Assembly (NCBI RefSeq): GCF_000144605.1
Contig: NC_014375.1
Coordinates: forward strand, 806,001-870,000
Source of the DNA: Brevundimonas subvibrioides ATCC 15264
Lineage (GTDB): Bacteria; Pseudomonadota; Alphaproteobacteria; Caulobacterales; Caulobacteraceae
Direction: 5' to 3'
DNA: 64,000 nt
Under the pieces are notes generated by a model. It saw nothing but the letters and a program-made list of their open reading frames with translations. It was not told the origin of the DNA and did not search any database. Below, one piece after another: positions 8,291-16,914 of the stretch. The position numbers were made by a program, and so were the translations under genes. The stretch's first letter is position 1. Every line of letters begins with the position of its first letter.

Positions 8291-9019
8291 ATGCCCCTGA
8301 CCGTTCACCTGTTTCCGGCGCGCACGGACAACTATGCCTTTCTGGCGCGGGACGAGGCGACGGGCACGGTCGCGGCGATCGACACGCCGGACGCCCAGGT
8401 GATCCTGGACGGTATCGCCGCGCTGGGGTGGGGCCGGCTGGACCGGATCATCAACACCCACTGGCACCCCGATCACACCGAGGGCAATGCGAGGCTGCAG
8501 GCCGAGACCGGCTGCGACATCTGGGGGCCGGAAGAGGTGCGCAAGGTCGCGCCGCTGGACCGCGTGGTGGAGGAGGGGGACCTGGTGACGATCGGCCAGA
8601 CCCGGCTGCATGTCACGGCCACGCCCGGTCATTCGCTGGGCCATGTCGTGTTCCGGTCGGTCGAGGACGGCATCGCCTTCACCGGCGACACCCTGTTTCC
8701 GCTGGGCTGCGGGCGGCTGTTCGAGGGCACGCCCGAACAGATGTGGGACAGCCTGTCCCGCCTGCTGGCCTGGCCGGACCAGACGGTGCTCTACGGTGCC
8801 CACGAGTATACGGCCGCCAACGCCCGGTTCACCCTCAGCGTCGATGACCGGGCCGAAGTGGCAGCCCATGCGGACACGATCTTCGCGGCGCGGGAGCGCG
8901 GCGAGCCGACCGTGCCGACGACCATGGCGGTGGAGCGGGCCTTCAACCCCTTCCTGACGGCGGGGGATGCGGTCGAGTTCGCCCGGCGGCGCGCGGCCAA
9001 GGACAGCTTTCAGGGCTGA
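8291..9019 (+). CDS. gloB: Hydroxyacylglutathione hydrolase (glyoxalase II)
   Basis: A 242-residue metallo-beta-lactamase fold hydrolase that splits S-lactoylglutathione to lactate and glutathione, completing methylglyoxal detoxification. The metal site THWHPDHTEGN is near residue 54. GHSLGHVVF, FTGDTLFPLGCGRLFEG and YGAHEYTAAN supply the remaining ligands and the glutathione-site residues. C-terminal FNPFLTAGDAVEFARRR is typical of GloB. The ATG at 8291 begins MPLTVHLFPARTDNYAFL, the family N-terminus, so the longer open frame starting at 8102 is not used. Confidence 0.94.
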   Translation: MPLTVHLFPARTDNYAFLARDEATGTVAAIDTPDAQVILDGIAALGWGRLDRIINTHWHPDHTEGNARLQAETGCDIWGPEEVRKVAPLDRVVEEGDLVTIGQTRLHVTATPGHSLGHVVFRSVEDGIAFTGDTLFPLGCGRLFEGTPEQMWDSLSRLLAWPDQTVLYGAHEYTAANARFTLSVDDRAEVAAHADTIFAARERGEPTVPTTMAVERAFNPFLTAGDAVEFARRRAAKDSFQG

Positions 9020-9817
9020 TCAGCCGCCGGACACCGCACGGATGATCCGGGCCGAGGACGGGCGTCCGGCCAAGCCCTGATTACCCACGAAAAGTATGGT
9101 CAGGACGCCGTTGGAGAAAGAGACGGAGGCACGATTGCTTTCCTCGATCTGGATGCGGCGCACCTGGGCCACCTGGTTCCGAACGGTCGCAGAGCGAGAC
9201 ATGCGCAGCACGGCCTCGGTGACCACGCTGATGGTCTCGGCGACGACGGGCTCCGATCCCGGGCGGTCCAGTTCGATGTTGACGGCAACCAGATGGCCCA
9301 GGGCCGCGCTCATCCGGCCGCTCTGCTGTATCGAGAAGGTGATCAACTGCGTGGGCGTGATCTGGGGCAGGCTGAGGGGGGCGGCTGGACCGGCCACCGC
9401 GGCAGGCGAACCGTTGGGCGCGCGGGTAGTGTAGAGGGTGACCCCACCTCCCGGCGTTACCCGCAGAATCTGGGCCCCCGCGTCATTACGATAGATGACG
9501 TCGCCGCGCGGAGCGGGCGAGGTTCGCAGGACCCAGGTCTCAGCCCTGCGCTCGAAGCGGAACAGGGGACGCGAGCCCGAGCCGTCGAAGATGAAGGACT
9601 CACCGCTCTCGGACACATATCGGCCCGATGGCGGCAGACCGGCCACCGAAGGTCGGATGCCGAGGGTTCGACTCTGTTCCGCCTGTGCGTTGCTACGCAC
9701 CTGCGCCACCGCGCTGCCCGACTCAAAAAGGGTTGCCGCCACGGCGACGGCAAGGGCCATCGCCGTGGCGATCGGCCTTCTTGCCGTCTCGACCCGGACC
9801 TTCGAACTCATGGCCAA
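9020..9817 (-). CDS. Secreted DUF4908-like protein
   Basis: A 265-residue protein with an N-terminal secretion signal: a basic start, then AMALAVAVAATLF and AVAQ as a likely cleavage site near residue 39. The mature part contains SGRYVSESGESFIFDGS and APRGDVIYRNDAGAQILRVTPGGGVTLYT, which I recognise as the DUF4908 family seen mainly in Caulobacterales. The C-terminal half has ITFSIQQSGRMSAALGH and a conserved VAETISVVTEAVLRM. The function is unknown and a periplasmic location is inferred. Its stop abuts the gloB stop with no gap, so the two genes converge without room for a terminator. Confidence 0.72.
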   Translation of the reverse strand: MAMSSKVRVETARRPIATAMALAVAVAATLFESGSAVAQVRSNAQAEQSRTLGIRPSVAGLPPSGRYVSESGESFIFDGSGSRPLFRFERRAETWVLRTSPAPRGDVIYRNDAGAQILRVTPGGGVTLYTTRAPNGSPAAVAGPAAPLSLPQITPTQLITFSIQQSGRMSAALGHLVAVNIELDRPGSEPVVAETISVVTEAVLRMSRSATVRNQVAQVRRIQIEESNRASVSFSNGVLTILFVGNQGLAGRPSSARIIRAVSGG

Positions 9818-9859
9818 CGGTTGCGCCGGGTGCGCGGCGGATTTTGGGCAGCCGGGCGG

Positions 9860-10585
9860 TCAGCCGACGAGGTATTGACCGCCGTTCAGCGACAGGGTGC
9901 AGCCTGTGACATATCCGGCACGCTCGCCCGACAGCCAGGACACCATGTCGGCGATCTCCTCGCCCTTGCCCAGCCGGCCCACAGGGATCTGGGCGATGAT
10001 GGAATCCAGCACCTTCTGGTCCATCGCCCCGACCATCTCGGTGTCGATATAGCCCGGCGCGATACAGTTGACGGTCACGCCTTTGCGAGCATTTTCAAGG
10101 GCGAGGGCCTTGGTGAAGCCGATCATCCCGGCCTTGGCGGCGGAATAGTTGGTCTGGCCGATCTGGCCCTTCTGGCCGTTGATCGAACTGATGTTGACGA
10201 TGCGCCCGAAACCCCGGTCGCGCATGCCGTTGATGACCTGGCGTGTCATGTTGAACACGCTGTCCATGTTGACGCGGATCACGTCGGACCACTGGTCGGC
10301 GCTCATCTTGTGGAAGAAGCCGTCGCGGGTGATGCCGGCATTGTTGATCAGCACATCGATCGGGCCCAGTTCGGCCTCCACATCGGCGACGGCGCGGGCG
10401 CAGTCGTCATAGGATCCGACGTTGCCCTTGACGACCATGACGCCCAGTTCGCGGGCCGTCATCTCGGCCGCCTCGGCGTTTCCGGAATAGCCGCAGGCGA
10501 CGGCCATGCCGTCTTCCTTCAGACGCTGCGCAATCGCCTTGCCGATGCCGCGGGTTCCACCCGTGACCAGTGCCACTCGAGCCAT
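9860..10585 (-). CDS. phaB: Acetoacetyl-CoA reductase (SDR family)
   Basis: A 241-residue short-chain dehydrogenase. The NADPH site is TGGTRGIGKA (residues 8-17). The catalytic set is NISSINGQKGQIGQTNYSAAKAG, holding the Ser, the Tyr and the Lys of Y-x-x-x-K. NNAGITRDGFFHKM and VNCIAPGYIDTEMV, and the end SLNGGQYLVG, match PhaB/PhbB rather than FabG. It reduces acetoacetyl-CoA to (R)-3-hydroxybutyryl-CoA for polyhydroxybutyrate synthesis. The thiolase and synthase are not in this window. The gene stands alone, with about 136 bases to the next gene upstream. Confidence 0.9.
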   Translation of the reverse strand: MARVALVTGGTRGIGKAIAQRLKEDGMAVACGYSGNAEAAEMTARELGVMVVKGNVGSYDDCARAVADVEAELGPIDVLINNAGITRDGFFHKMSADQWSDVIRVNMDSVFNMTRQVINGMRDRGFGRIVNISSINGQKGQIGQTNYSAAKAGMIGFTKALALENARKGVTVNCIAPGYIDTEMVGAMDQKVLDSIIAQIPVGRLGKGEEIADMVSWLSGERAGYVTGCTLSLNGGQYLVG

Positions 10586-10721
10586 ATGCGTGTCCTGTTC
10601 CCTGACGGCCGCTTCTGACGCGCAGCCTGTTCGGGTTCAGGTGTAGCGGCGCGAGGGTCGAGGGTCGAGCGTCGCCGTGCGAACTTCGACGTCCCGACCC
10701 TGCGCTGCCGACGTCCGGTGC

Positions 10722-11780
10722 CTAGAGCTGCGCCATGTCGATGACGAAGCGGTAGCGGACGTCGGAGTTCTCCAGCCGCGCATAGGCCTCGTTGATCTGC
10801 GAAGGCGCGATGACCTCGATGTCGGAGGCCAGGCCGTGCTCGGCGCAGAAGTCCAGCATCTCCTGGGTCTCGCGGATCCCGCCGATCAGCGAACCGGCGA
10901 CCGAACGGCGACGCCACAGAAGGGGCATGGCGAAGACGGGCAGGGCCTCGGTCGTCAGGCCCAGCATGACCATGGTGCCGTCGTGGGCCAGCAGCTGCAG
11001 GTGACCGGCGATCTCGTGCGTGGCCGAGACGGTGTTGATGATCAGGTCGAACTTTTCGGCCGCCGCCTTCATCGCCGTCTTGTCGGAGTTGATGAGGAAG
11101 TGTCTGGCCCCCATCCGCTCGGCATCGGCCTTCTTGCGGTCCGACGTCGACAGGACGGTGACCTCGGCCCCCATCGCGGCCGCCTGTTTGACCGCCATAT
11201 GGCCCAGCCCGCCCAGGCCGATGACGGCGACCTTCGAGCCCGGCTTGATGCCCCAGTGCTTCAGCGGCGAATAGGTGGTGATCCCGGCGCAGAGCAGCGG
11301 CGCGGCGGCATCCAGAGGAATGGAGTCCGGGATGGTGACGACGAAGTCCTGATCCACCACGATCTTGTCGGCATAGCCGCCCTGGGTGATCGTCTCGCCG
11401 GACTGGTCGGCGTGCTTGTCGGGCGCGCCATAGGTGCCGGTCATGCCGGGCACGCAGTACTGTTCGTCGCCTGCCTTGCAGGGGCCGCAGACACGGCAGC
11501 TATCGACCATGCAGCCGACGCCGACCCGGTCGCCGACCTTGAACTTCGTCACGTTCGCGCCGACCGCCGTGACGATGCCCGCGATCTCGTGACCCGGCAC
11601 GATCGGATAGACCGTGTTGCCCAGGTCGTTCTTCACGATGTGCAGGTCGGAGTGGCAGATGCCCGCGAACTTGATGTCGATGGCCACATCGTCCGCACCC
11701 GGATCGCGGCGCGTGAAGGCATAGGGCGTCAGCGGCGCGGTGGACGTGGTGGCGGCGAAGGCGCGGGTGGCGATGGGCAT
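10722..11780 (-). CDS. Zinc-dependent NAD(P) alcohol dehydrogenase (cinnamyl/YahK-like)
   Basis: A 352-residue medium-chain dehydrogenase. The catalytic zinc ligands are the Cys of CHSDLH, the His of GHE and a later Cys in PLLCAGIT. The structural zinc site is CRVCGPCKAGDEQYC. The nucleotide-binding motif is GLGGLGHMAVK, and STSDRKK after it favours NADP. This layout fits the cinnamyl-alcohol/aldehyde reductase subgroup (YahK, Ahr) that reduces a wide range of aldehydes. The true substrate cannot be told. The ATG at 11780 has a GGAG-like site upstream. Confidence 0.9.
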   Translation of the reverse strand: MPIATRAFAATTSTAPLTPYAFTRRDPGADDVAIDIKFAGICHSDLHIVKNDLGNTVYPIVPGHEIAGIVTAVGANVTKFKVGDRVGVGCMVDSCRVCGPCKAGDEQYCVPGMTGTYGAPDKHADQSGETITQGGYADKIVVDQDFVVTIPDSIPLDAAAPLLCAGITTYSPLKHWGIKPGSKVAVIGLGGLGHMAVKQAAAMGAEVTVLSTSDRKKADAERMGARHFLINSDKTAMKAAAEKFDLIINTVSATHEIAGHLQLLAHDGTMVMLGLTTEALPVFAMPLLWRRRSVAGSLIGGIRETQEMLDFCAEHGLASDIEVIAPSQINEAYARLENSDVRYRFVIDMAQL

Positions 11781-11853
11781 GGGCGGCTCCTGAATGGGAT
11801 GGGCCTAGGTGTGGTCTGTCGTTGCAAACCGCAACGGTTCGCGCCGCTTTTGG

Positions 11854-12603
11854 TCAGGCGAGCCTGGTGATCAGGGCCTGGGCCGCCGCCGGGTTCCTGA
11901 CCTTGGCCCCCGCGATGAAATAGGCGAACACCTCGCCGCGTTTCGCCCAGGCCCGGGTCCGGTCGGCGATGGCGTCGAGATCGGCCGGGGACATGCCGGT
12001 CGGCTCATCCTCGCGGCTGGACATCAGGCGGGCGTAAGTAAAGTCGGCGGTCGGCTGATCGATGCGGGGCCAGGTGGGCTCCTCGTCGTCCTCGGCATAG
12101 ACGATGGCGACGCCGTATTTCGCGGCCAGATCATGGAAGGCCGGCGTGTCGAAGGTCGGATTTCGCACCTCGAGGGCGTGGCGCAGCCGCAGTCCGTCGC
12201 GCTCCTTCGGCAGCAGCTTCAGGAAGCCCTCGAAGTCGTCGGCGTCGAACTTCTTGGTGCCCATGAACTGCCAGTTGATCGGCCCCAGCTTGTCGCCCAG
12301 CGCCGTCATCCCCTGGCCCAGGAACCGCTCCATCGACTCGCCCATGTCGGACAGGATCTTGCGATTGGTGCAGTAGCGGCTGGCCTTGACCGAGAAGACG
12401 AACCCGTCCGGCGTCTCGTCGCGCCACTTCATCCAGCTGTCGGGCTTGAAGGTCGAATAGTAGGTGCCGTTGATCTCGATCGAGGTCAGGGCGCGCGACG
12501 CATATTCCAGCTCGCGTTTCTGGACCAGATCGTCCGGATAGAAGACGCCGCGCCACGGCTCATAGGTCCAGCCGCCGACACCGATGTGGATGGGATGGGT
12601 CAT
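11854..12603 (-). CDS. DUF72 domain protein (YecE-like TIM barrel)
   Basis: A 249-residue protein starting IHIGVGGWTYEPWRGVFYPD, the hallmark opening of DUF72, followed by INGTYYSTFKPDSWMKWRDETPDGFVFSVKASR. Family members are TIM barrels with no proven reaction. The full family length is present. Its ATG at 12603 overlaps the stop of the OmpA-domain lipoprotein gene (ATGA), so it is the last cistron of a three-gene leftward unit with two lipoproteins. The association is odd for a cytoplasmic barrel and may only reflect compact gene packing. Confidence 0.9.
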   Translation of the reverse strand: MTHPIHIGVGGWTYEPWRGVFYPDDLVQKRELEYASRALTSIEINGTYYSTFKPDSWMKWRDETPDGFVFSVKASRYCTNRKILSDMGESMERFLGQGMTALGDKLGPINWQFMGTKKFDADDFEGFLKLLPKERDGLRLRHALEVRNPTFDTPAFHDLAAKYGVAIVYAEDDEEPTWPRIDQPTADFTYARLMSSREDEPTGMSPADLDAIADRTRAWAKRGEVFAYFIAGAKVRNPAAAQALITRLA

Positions 12604-13670
12604 GGGACGGGCGTCAGGGTTGAGGTGCCGCCCGACGGGCGCGGGCGCACGGGATTGGCCGAAATCGAGCCGGGCAGTATCACCTCCACGCGGCGATTGC
12701 GACGGCGGCCGGCGTCATCGTCGTTGGCGACCGCCGGGCGGGCCTCGCCAATGCCCATGGCCTCGAGACGGTCGCCGCTCGTGCCGCGTGGGACCAGATA
12801 AGCCTTCACGGCCTCGGCCCGACGCTCGGAAAGGTCGTGATTGTAGGCGTCCGTGCCTTCGGAATCGGTGTGGCCTTCGATGGCGATGCGGCCGGTACCG
12901 CCGGTCGCCTGAATGAGCTCCGCCAGGCGATCGAGCGTCGGTCGAGCGTCCGGACGGATGGTGGCCTGATCGAAATCGAAGGTGACGTCGCCGGACAGGG
13001 CGACGACCGTGCCCCGGTCTGTCTCGATGGCACCCAGATCGGACTTCAGAGCCTGCACGGTCGCGAGGCTGCTGGTGGCCACGCCGGCTCCGCCCGCCAG
13101 CGAGCCTGTGCCGGCCGAAGTGCGCAGAGTGGAGACGGCGACGGGACGCATCCCGGACATCTGGCTGGCCCCCAGGGCCGTGCCACCCCCGAATGCACCG
13201 TCCAGCGGCAGCATCGCCTGGAAGCGGGGGTTGCTGGTGGATCGGTTGTCGCCGGACCCGCTCTCGTTGAGCACGACGGTCGCGCGCTCCGTTCGGGGCA
13301 GTTCGCCGCTGAAGACCAGGCGCACATCGACGGTCTGCCCGGCCGGGACGGAAAGGCGGGTGTTGCCGGCGGGGGGAGCCAGCAACAGCTTCTCGCCGCT
13401 GTCGGCGATCAGGAAGTTGCGGTCCTCATTGCCCGACAGAAGTTCGATTTCCCGCGTTCGGCCGTTCAGGACGGTGAGGTTGACCACGGTTTCATCGGGC
13501 TTGGCCTGGATGGAGGCGACCTGGAACACGACCCCGTTCGGATGGACCACCTGGAGATCGAGCGGAGCCCCTTCCATACCGCGTCCGCCTCCGGCTCCAC
13601 CGTCGCAGGCGGCCACGGCAAGGGCGGCCACGGCAAGGGCGGCCAGGGCCGCGAGACCCGTGCGCCTCAT
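12600..13670 (-). CDS. OmpA-domain lipoprotein with HPNGVV N-terminal domain
   Basis: A 356-residue envelope protein. The signal sequence ends in a lipobox (LAVAAC, Cys near residue 21). Residues 35-160 form a beta-rich domain (DLQVVHPNGVVFQ ... LLAPPAGNTRLSVPAGQTVDV) that also occurs in the neighbouring gene. Residues 235-340 are an OmpA/Pal-type peptidoglycan-binding domain: VTFDFDQATIRPDA, IEGHTDSEGTDAYNHDLSERRAEAV and the RRNRRVEV end. It should be anchored in the outer membrane and touch the cell wall. It overlaps both neighbours by ATGA. The role of the first domain is unknown. Confidence 0.85.
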   Translation of the reverse strand: MRRTGLAALAALAVAALAVAACDGGAGGGRGMEGAPLDLQVVHPNGVVFQVASIQAKPDETVVNLTVLNGRTREIELLSGNEDRNFLIADSGEKLLLAPPAGNTRLSVPAGQTVDVRLVFSGELPRTERATVVLNESGSGDNRSTSNPRFQAMLPLDGAFGGGTALGASQMSGMRPVAVSTLRTSAGTGSLAGGAGVATSSLATVQALKSDLGAIETDRGTVVALSGDVTFDFDQATIRPDARPTLDRLAELIQATGGTGRIAIEGHTDSEGTDAYNHDLSERRAEAVKAYLVPRGTSGDRLEAMGIGEARPAVANDDDAGRRRNRRVEVILPGSISANPVRPRPSGGTSTLTPVP

Positions 13671-14314
13671 TGGGCGGGCCCGGCCGGTTGGACAGCGGCC
13701 GGCGCGGCCGTGGCCGGGGCCGCCGCACCCGAGGCCAGTTGGTCGAGCGGGAGGTTGATGCGGAATCCCGGGCTGGTCGAATGCTCGTTGTCGGTCGTGG
13801 CGTTCTCGTTGAGGATCAGGATGGCGCTTCGCCCCTGGGGCAGACGTCCCAGGAAGACCAGTTCACCTTCAAGCGTTTGACCGGCGGGCAGGGCGAGGTC
13901 GGTGTTGCCGGCCGGCGGCGACAGGTAGATGCGCTCACCTGTGTCCATGATGATGTAGCCGTTGCGGCTGTTGAACCGGTTCAGATGGACCTCGCGGTCG
14001 CGACCGTTCAGCACCCGGATGCCGACGGCCGTCTCGGCCGCACGCGACTGCACCGAGGTGAGCTGCAGCACCACACCGTTGGGGTGGGCGACCTGGATGT
14101 CCAGCGGCACGGACCGGCCTCCGGCCCAGAGTGTCGAGGTCCCGTCTGCGGCTGCGCTGACGGCGACCGGCGCTCCCACGGGGGCCTGTGCGGTCTGATC
14201 GCCGGACGCTCCCGCTGCGGTCTCTTCATCACCCCCCTGGCTGCAAGCGGTGGCGAGAAGGCCGGCGGCGACGGCGGCGACGATCGGCAGGCGGTTGGGA
14301 TGGCGAACGGGCAT
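13667..14314 (-). CDS. Lipoprotein, paralogue of the HPNGVV domain without OmpA
   Basis: A 215-residue predicted lipoprotein: AAGLLATAC is a lipobox with the Cys near residue 24. It is followed by an Ala/Thr-rich linker and a domain closely like the N-terminal domain of the downstream gene: DIQVAHPNGVVLQLTSVQSR, VLNGRDREVHL, ERIYLSPPAGNTDLALPAGQT and RSAILILNENATTDNEHS against their counterparts there. It lacks the OmpA module and ends in an Ala/Pro-rich tail. The ATG at 14314 was chosen because it leads straight into the signal peptide. ATGA overlap couples it to the OmpA-bearing partner. Function unknown. Confidence 0.8.
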   Translation of the reverse strand: MPVRHPNRLPIVAAVAAGLLATACSQGGDEETAAGASGDQTAQAPVGAPVAVSAAADGTSTLWAGGRSVPLDIQVAHPNGVVLQLTSVQSRAAETAVGIRVLNGRDREVHLNRFNSRNGYIIMDTGERIYLSPPAGNTDLALPAGQTLEGELVFLGRLPQGRSAILILNENATTDNEHSTSPGFRINLPLDQLASGAAAPATAAPAAVQPAGPAQ

Positions 14315-14387
14315 GCAAAGCTCACAAGCGGCGATTTCGATCAGCGATTGTAACGCAGAGCTCGCTCGCCTGTTCACCGGACCGTGA

Positions 14388-15743
14388 TCAATAGGCGAAG
14401 TCCCGGTACATCCGGCTGACGTCGCCCTGCCATTCGCCGTGGTAGAGGTCGAGAAGACGTTCGGCCGGCGTCACGCCCGTGTCGGCGATGTCTTCCAGCT
14501 CCGACAGATAGCCCCGCTCGTCGACCATGCCGCCGCTGAAGCGGGCGCGGTTCTTGAGACCCTGGCGCGCGATGGCGACCATGTCGACGGCGATGTCGCG
14601 CACCGACCGGCCGGCGACCTCGGCGCGGAGACCCAGACGAGTCACGTCGCGGCGCAGGCGTTCGTGGTCCTCGATGTCCCAGTCCTTGCACAGGTCCCAG
14701 GCGGCGGCGAGCGACGGCGCGTCGTAGAAGATGCCGGTCCACAGGGCGGGCAGGCCGCAGATCCGGCTCCACGGGCCGCCGTCCGAGCCGCGCATCTCGA
14801 GATACTGTTTCAGCCGGACTTCCGGGAACAGGGTGGTCAGGTGATCGCCCCAGTCCTTCAGCGTCGGCCGCTCGCCGGGCAGGGCGGGCAGCTTGCCGTC
14901 CATGAAGTCGCGGAACGACTGGCCCGAGGCGTCGATGTAGCGGTCGCCGCGCTTGGCGAAATACATCGGCACGTCGAGCGCATAGTTGGCATAGGTCTCG
15001 AAGCCGAAACCGTCCTGGAAGACGAAGTTCAGCATGCCGGTGCGGTCGGGATCGGTGTCGGTCCAGACGTTGGCCCGGGCGGACAGGAAGCCGTTCGGGC
15101 GGCCTTCCGTGAACGGGCTGCAGGCGAACAGGGCGGTGCCGATGGGCTGGAGCGCCAGACTGGTGCGAAACTTGGCCACCATGTCGGCTTCTGAGTCGAA
15201 ATCGAGGTTGGCCTGGATGGTGCAGGTGCGCAGCATCATGTCGAGGCCGAGGTTGCCCTTCTTCGGCATATAGGCGCGCATGATGTCATAGCGGCCCTTG
15301 GGCATGACGGGTACGTCCTCGCGTCGCCACATCGGGTCGAAGCCGGCCCCGAGGAAGCCGAGGTTCAGCTCGTCGGCGACCATCTTCACCTCCATCAGAT
15401 GCTGGCCGGTCTCGGCGCAGATCTCGTGGATGTCCTTCAAGGGCGCGCCCGAGAGTTCGAACTGGCCGCCTGGCTCCAGGCTGATGGAAGCGGCGTAGCC
15501 GTCGGCGTTCCTGCGCTCCAGGGCGATGACGTGGCCGGCCTCCTCGACGGGGGACCATCCGAACCGCTGCAGCCCGGTCAGCATGGCGAGGATGCCGTTC
15601 GGGCCGTCGTAGGTCGGACGGCGCAGGGTCGACTTGTCGAAGCCGAACTTCTCGTGCTCGGCCCCCACGCGCCATTCGGACCTGGGCTTGATGCCCTTGG
15701 TCATCACGCCGACCAGGTCGTCGAAGGTGATCGGATCGGTCAT
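14388..15743 (-). CDS. gshA: Glutamate--cysteine ligase (plant/alphaproteobacterial type)
   Basis: A 451-residue enzyme joining Glu and Cys with ATP, the first step of glutathione synthesis. MTDPITFDDLVGVMTKGIKPRSEWRVGAEHEKFGF holds the GAEHEKF motif, and LEPGGQFELSGAPLKDIHE, FDPMWRREDVPVMPKGRYDIM, CTIQANLDFDSEADM and SPFTEGRPNGFLSARANVWTDTDP are all standard for the alphaproteobacterial/plant GCS2 family. The usual length is 450-460. The end of the protein is LYHGEWQGDVSRMYRDFAY, intact. Glutathione would serve gloB and the peroxiredoxin in this window. Confidence 0.95.
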   Translation of the reverse strand: MTDPITFDDLVGVMTKGIKPRSEWRVGAEHEKFGFDKSTLRRPTYDGPNGILAMLTGLQRFGWSPVEEAGHVIALERRNADGYAASISLEPGGQFELSGAPLKDIHEICAETGQHLMEVKMVADELNLGFLGAGFDPMWRREDVPVMPKGRYDIMRAYMPKKGNLGLDMMLRTCTIQANLDFDSEADMVAKFRTSLALQPIGTALFACSPFTEGRPNGFLSARANVWTDTDPDRTGMLNFVFQDGFGFETYANYALDVPMYFAKRGDRYIDASGQSFRDFMDGKLPALPGERPTLKDWGDHLTTLFPEVRLKQYLEMRGSDGGPWSRICGLPALWTGIFYDAPSLAAAWDLCKDWDIEDHERLRRDVTRLGLRAEVAGRSVRDIAVDMVAIARQGLKNRARFSGGMVDERGYLSELEDIADTGVTPAERLLDLYHGEWQGDVSRMYRDFAY

Positions 15744-15819
15744 GGGAGCCCCGTCGCGGGCGACTGGCCCGTTGCGGCTAGATGGGCGAGATTGCGGCGG
15801 GTCTCAAGGGGAGAGAGGC

Positions 15820-16413
15820 ATGGGACGCGAAGCGTTTGCGGAGGTTTCGTACGCGGGCCGGTCGGGCAAGGCGAAAGTCCTGCTGGAAGCCGAGGGGATC
15901 ATCGCCCGCCGCCCCGTGGGAATGACCATCGCGCGGGCGTCGATCCGCGCGCTGGCGGTCGAGGGCGGAGACCTGACCGGACAGGCGGATCAGGGCCCGT
16001 TCCGCCTGTCGCTCGGGGCCGGCGAGGCGCTGAAATGGAAGGCGAACCTGGACCGGCCGTTGCCGACCCTGGCGGCCAAGATGGGTCTGAGGCCGGGGCT
16101 GGCGGTGTGGACCCTTGGACCCTTCGAAGGGTCCGAACTGGTCGAGGCCCTGACCGGCGTCGTCCCGGTCACGCCCGAGCAGGCCGTGCTGGGCGTCGCC
16201 CGCGTCACCGGGCCGGAGGCCGCGGAGGCGGTCGCCGCCTGCGCGCCGTCGCCGGTCTGGATCGTTCACGACAAGGGCCGGGCGGCCGTCTTCGGGGAGG
16301 CGGCGGTGCGGACCGCGATGCGCGCGGCCGGCTGGATCGACAGCAAGGCGTGCGCCGTCTCGGCGACCTTGTCCGCGACGCGGTACGGCCGCCGTCCGGC
16401 CGAAAGCGGGTGA
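15820..16413 (+). CDS. DUF3052-like protein
   Basis: A 197-residue protein. The second half, from LPTLAAKMGLRPGLAVWTLG to WIDSKACAVSATLSATRYGRRP, has the plan of DUF3052 proteins: a K-x-G-x-K/R-P-G start, a middle strand (PVWIVHDKGRAAVFGE) and a VCAV-T-S-RR end. The first 80 residues hold an IARRPVGMTIARASIRALAVEG segment that looks like a separate small beta domain. The function of the family is not known. The start at 15820 follows GGGAGAGAGGC, a good ribosome-binding site. It is divergent from gshA with 76 bases between. Confidence 0.7.
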   Translation: MGREAFAEVSYAGRSGKAKVLLEAEGIIARRPVGMTIARASIRALAVEGGDLTGQADQGPFRLSLGAGEALKWKANLDRPLPTLAAKMGLRPGLAVWTLGPFEGSELVEALTGVVPVTPEQAVLGVARVTGPEAAEAVAACAPSPVWIVHDKGRAAVFGEAAVRTAMRAAGWIDSKACAVSATLSATRYGRRPAESG

Positions 16414-16472
16414 CTCAAGCCAACGGTGTCGAGGACGAACCAGGAGAATGATCCTGTCCCTGTTTCGGCGGC

Positions 16473-16913
16473 TCAGTGGCCGTGGTGCCGCGCCGGCAGG
16501 AACCGGGTCATCAAGGTCACGAAAAAGGCCACCGACCACCCCAGCAGCAGGGCTCCGTTGATGCCCTCCAGCGCGCCCAGCAGCTTCCACTCCGGGGCCA
16601 TGGCGGCGTCCGAGAAGCCGATCGAGGCGTAGGCGATGGTCGAGAAATAGACGGCGTCCCGCATGGGCTCGACCGCGCCGATCCCGCGATAGAGGAAGGC
16701 GTAGAGCCAGATCTCGAGGCCATGCAGAACCAGAAGGCCGAGGGCGGAGAGGACGGCGACAAGGGCCCCTTCGAACGAGAGCGGACTGACCCGCGACTGG
16801 CCGGTCGACCGCTCGCGCCATTCCATCAGCCGCCCGAGGATCAGAAGCCCGCCGCCGTGAAGGACGACGGTGATCAGCACCATGACGGTGGCGATGGCGA
16901 GTTCGGCGAACAC
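16473..16913 (-). CDS. Small ion channel protein, K+-channel-like pore
   Basis: A 146-residue membrane protein with segments at about 5-27, 52-74 and 115-137 and a re-entrant pore stretch YFSTIAYASIGFSD near residues 88-101. This matches the two-transmembrane potassium channel family (Ion_trans_2), but the selectivity filter reads SIGFSD where T-V-G-Y-G-D is usual; the second Gly is a Ser. No cytoplasmic RCK or cyclic-nucleotide domain is present. The stop lies two bases after the rsmE coding limit on the same strand, so it follows rsmE closely. Conductance and ion preference are uncertain given the altered filter. Confidence 0.75.
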   Translation of the reverse strand: MFAELAIATVMVLITVVLHGGGLLILGRLMEWRERSTGQSRVSPLSFEGALVAVLSALGLLVLHGLEIWLYAFLYRGIGAVEPMRDAVYFSTIAYASIGFSDAAMAPEWKLLGALEGINGALLLGWSVAFFVTLMTRFLPARHHGH

Positions 16914-16914
16914 C

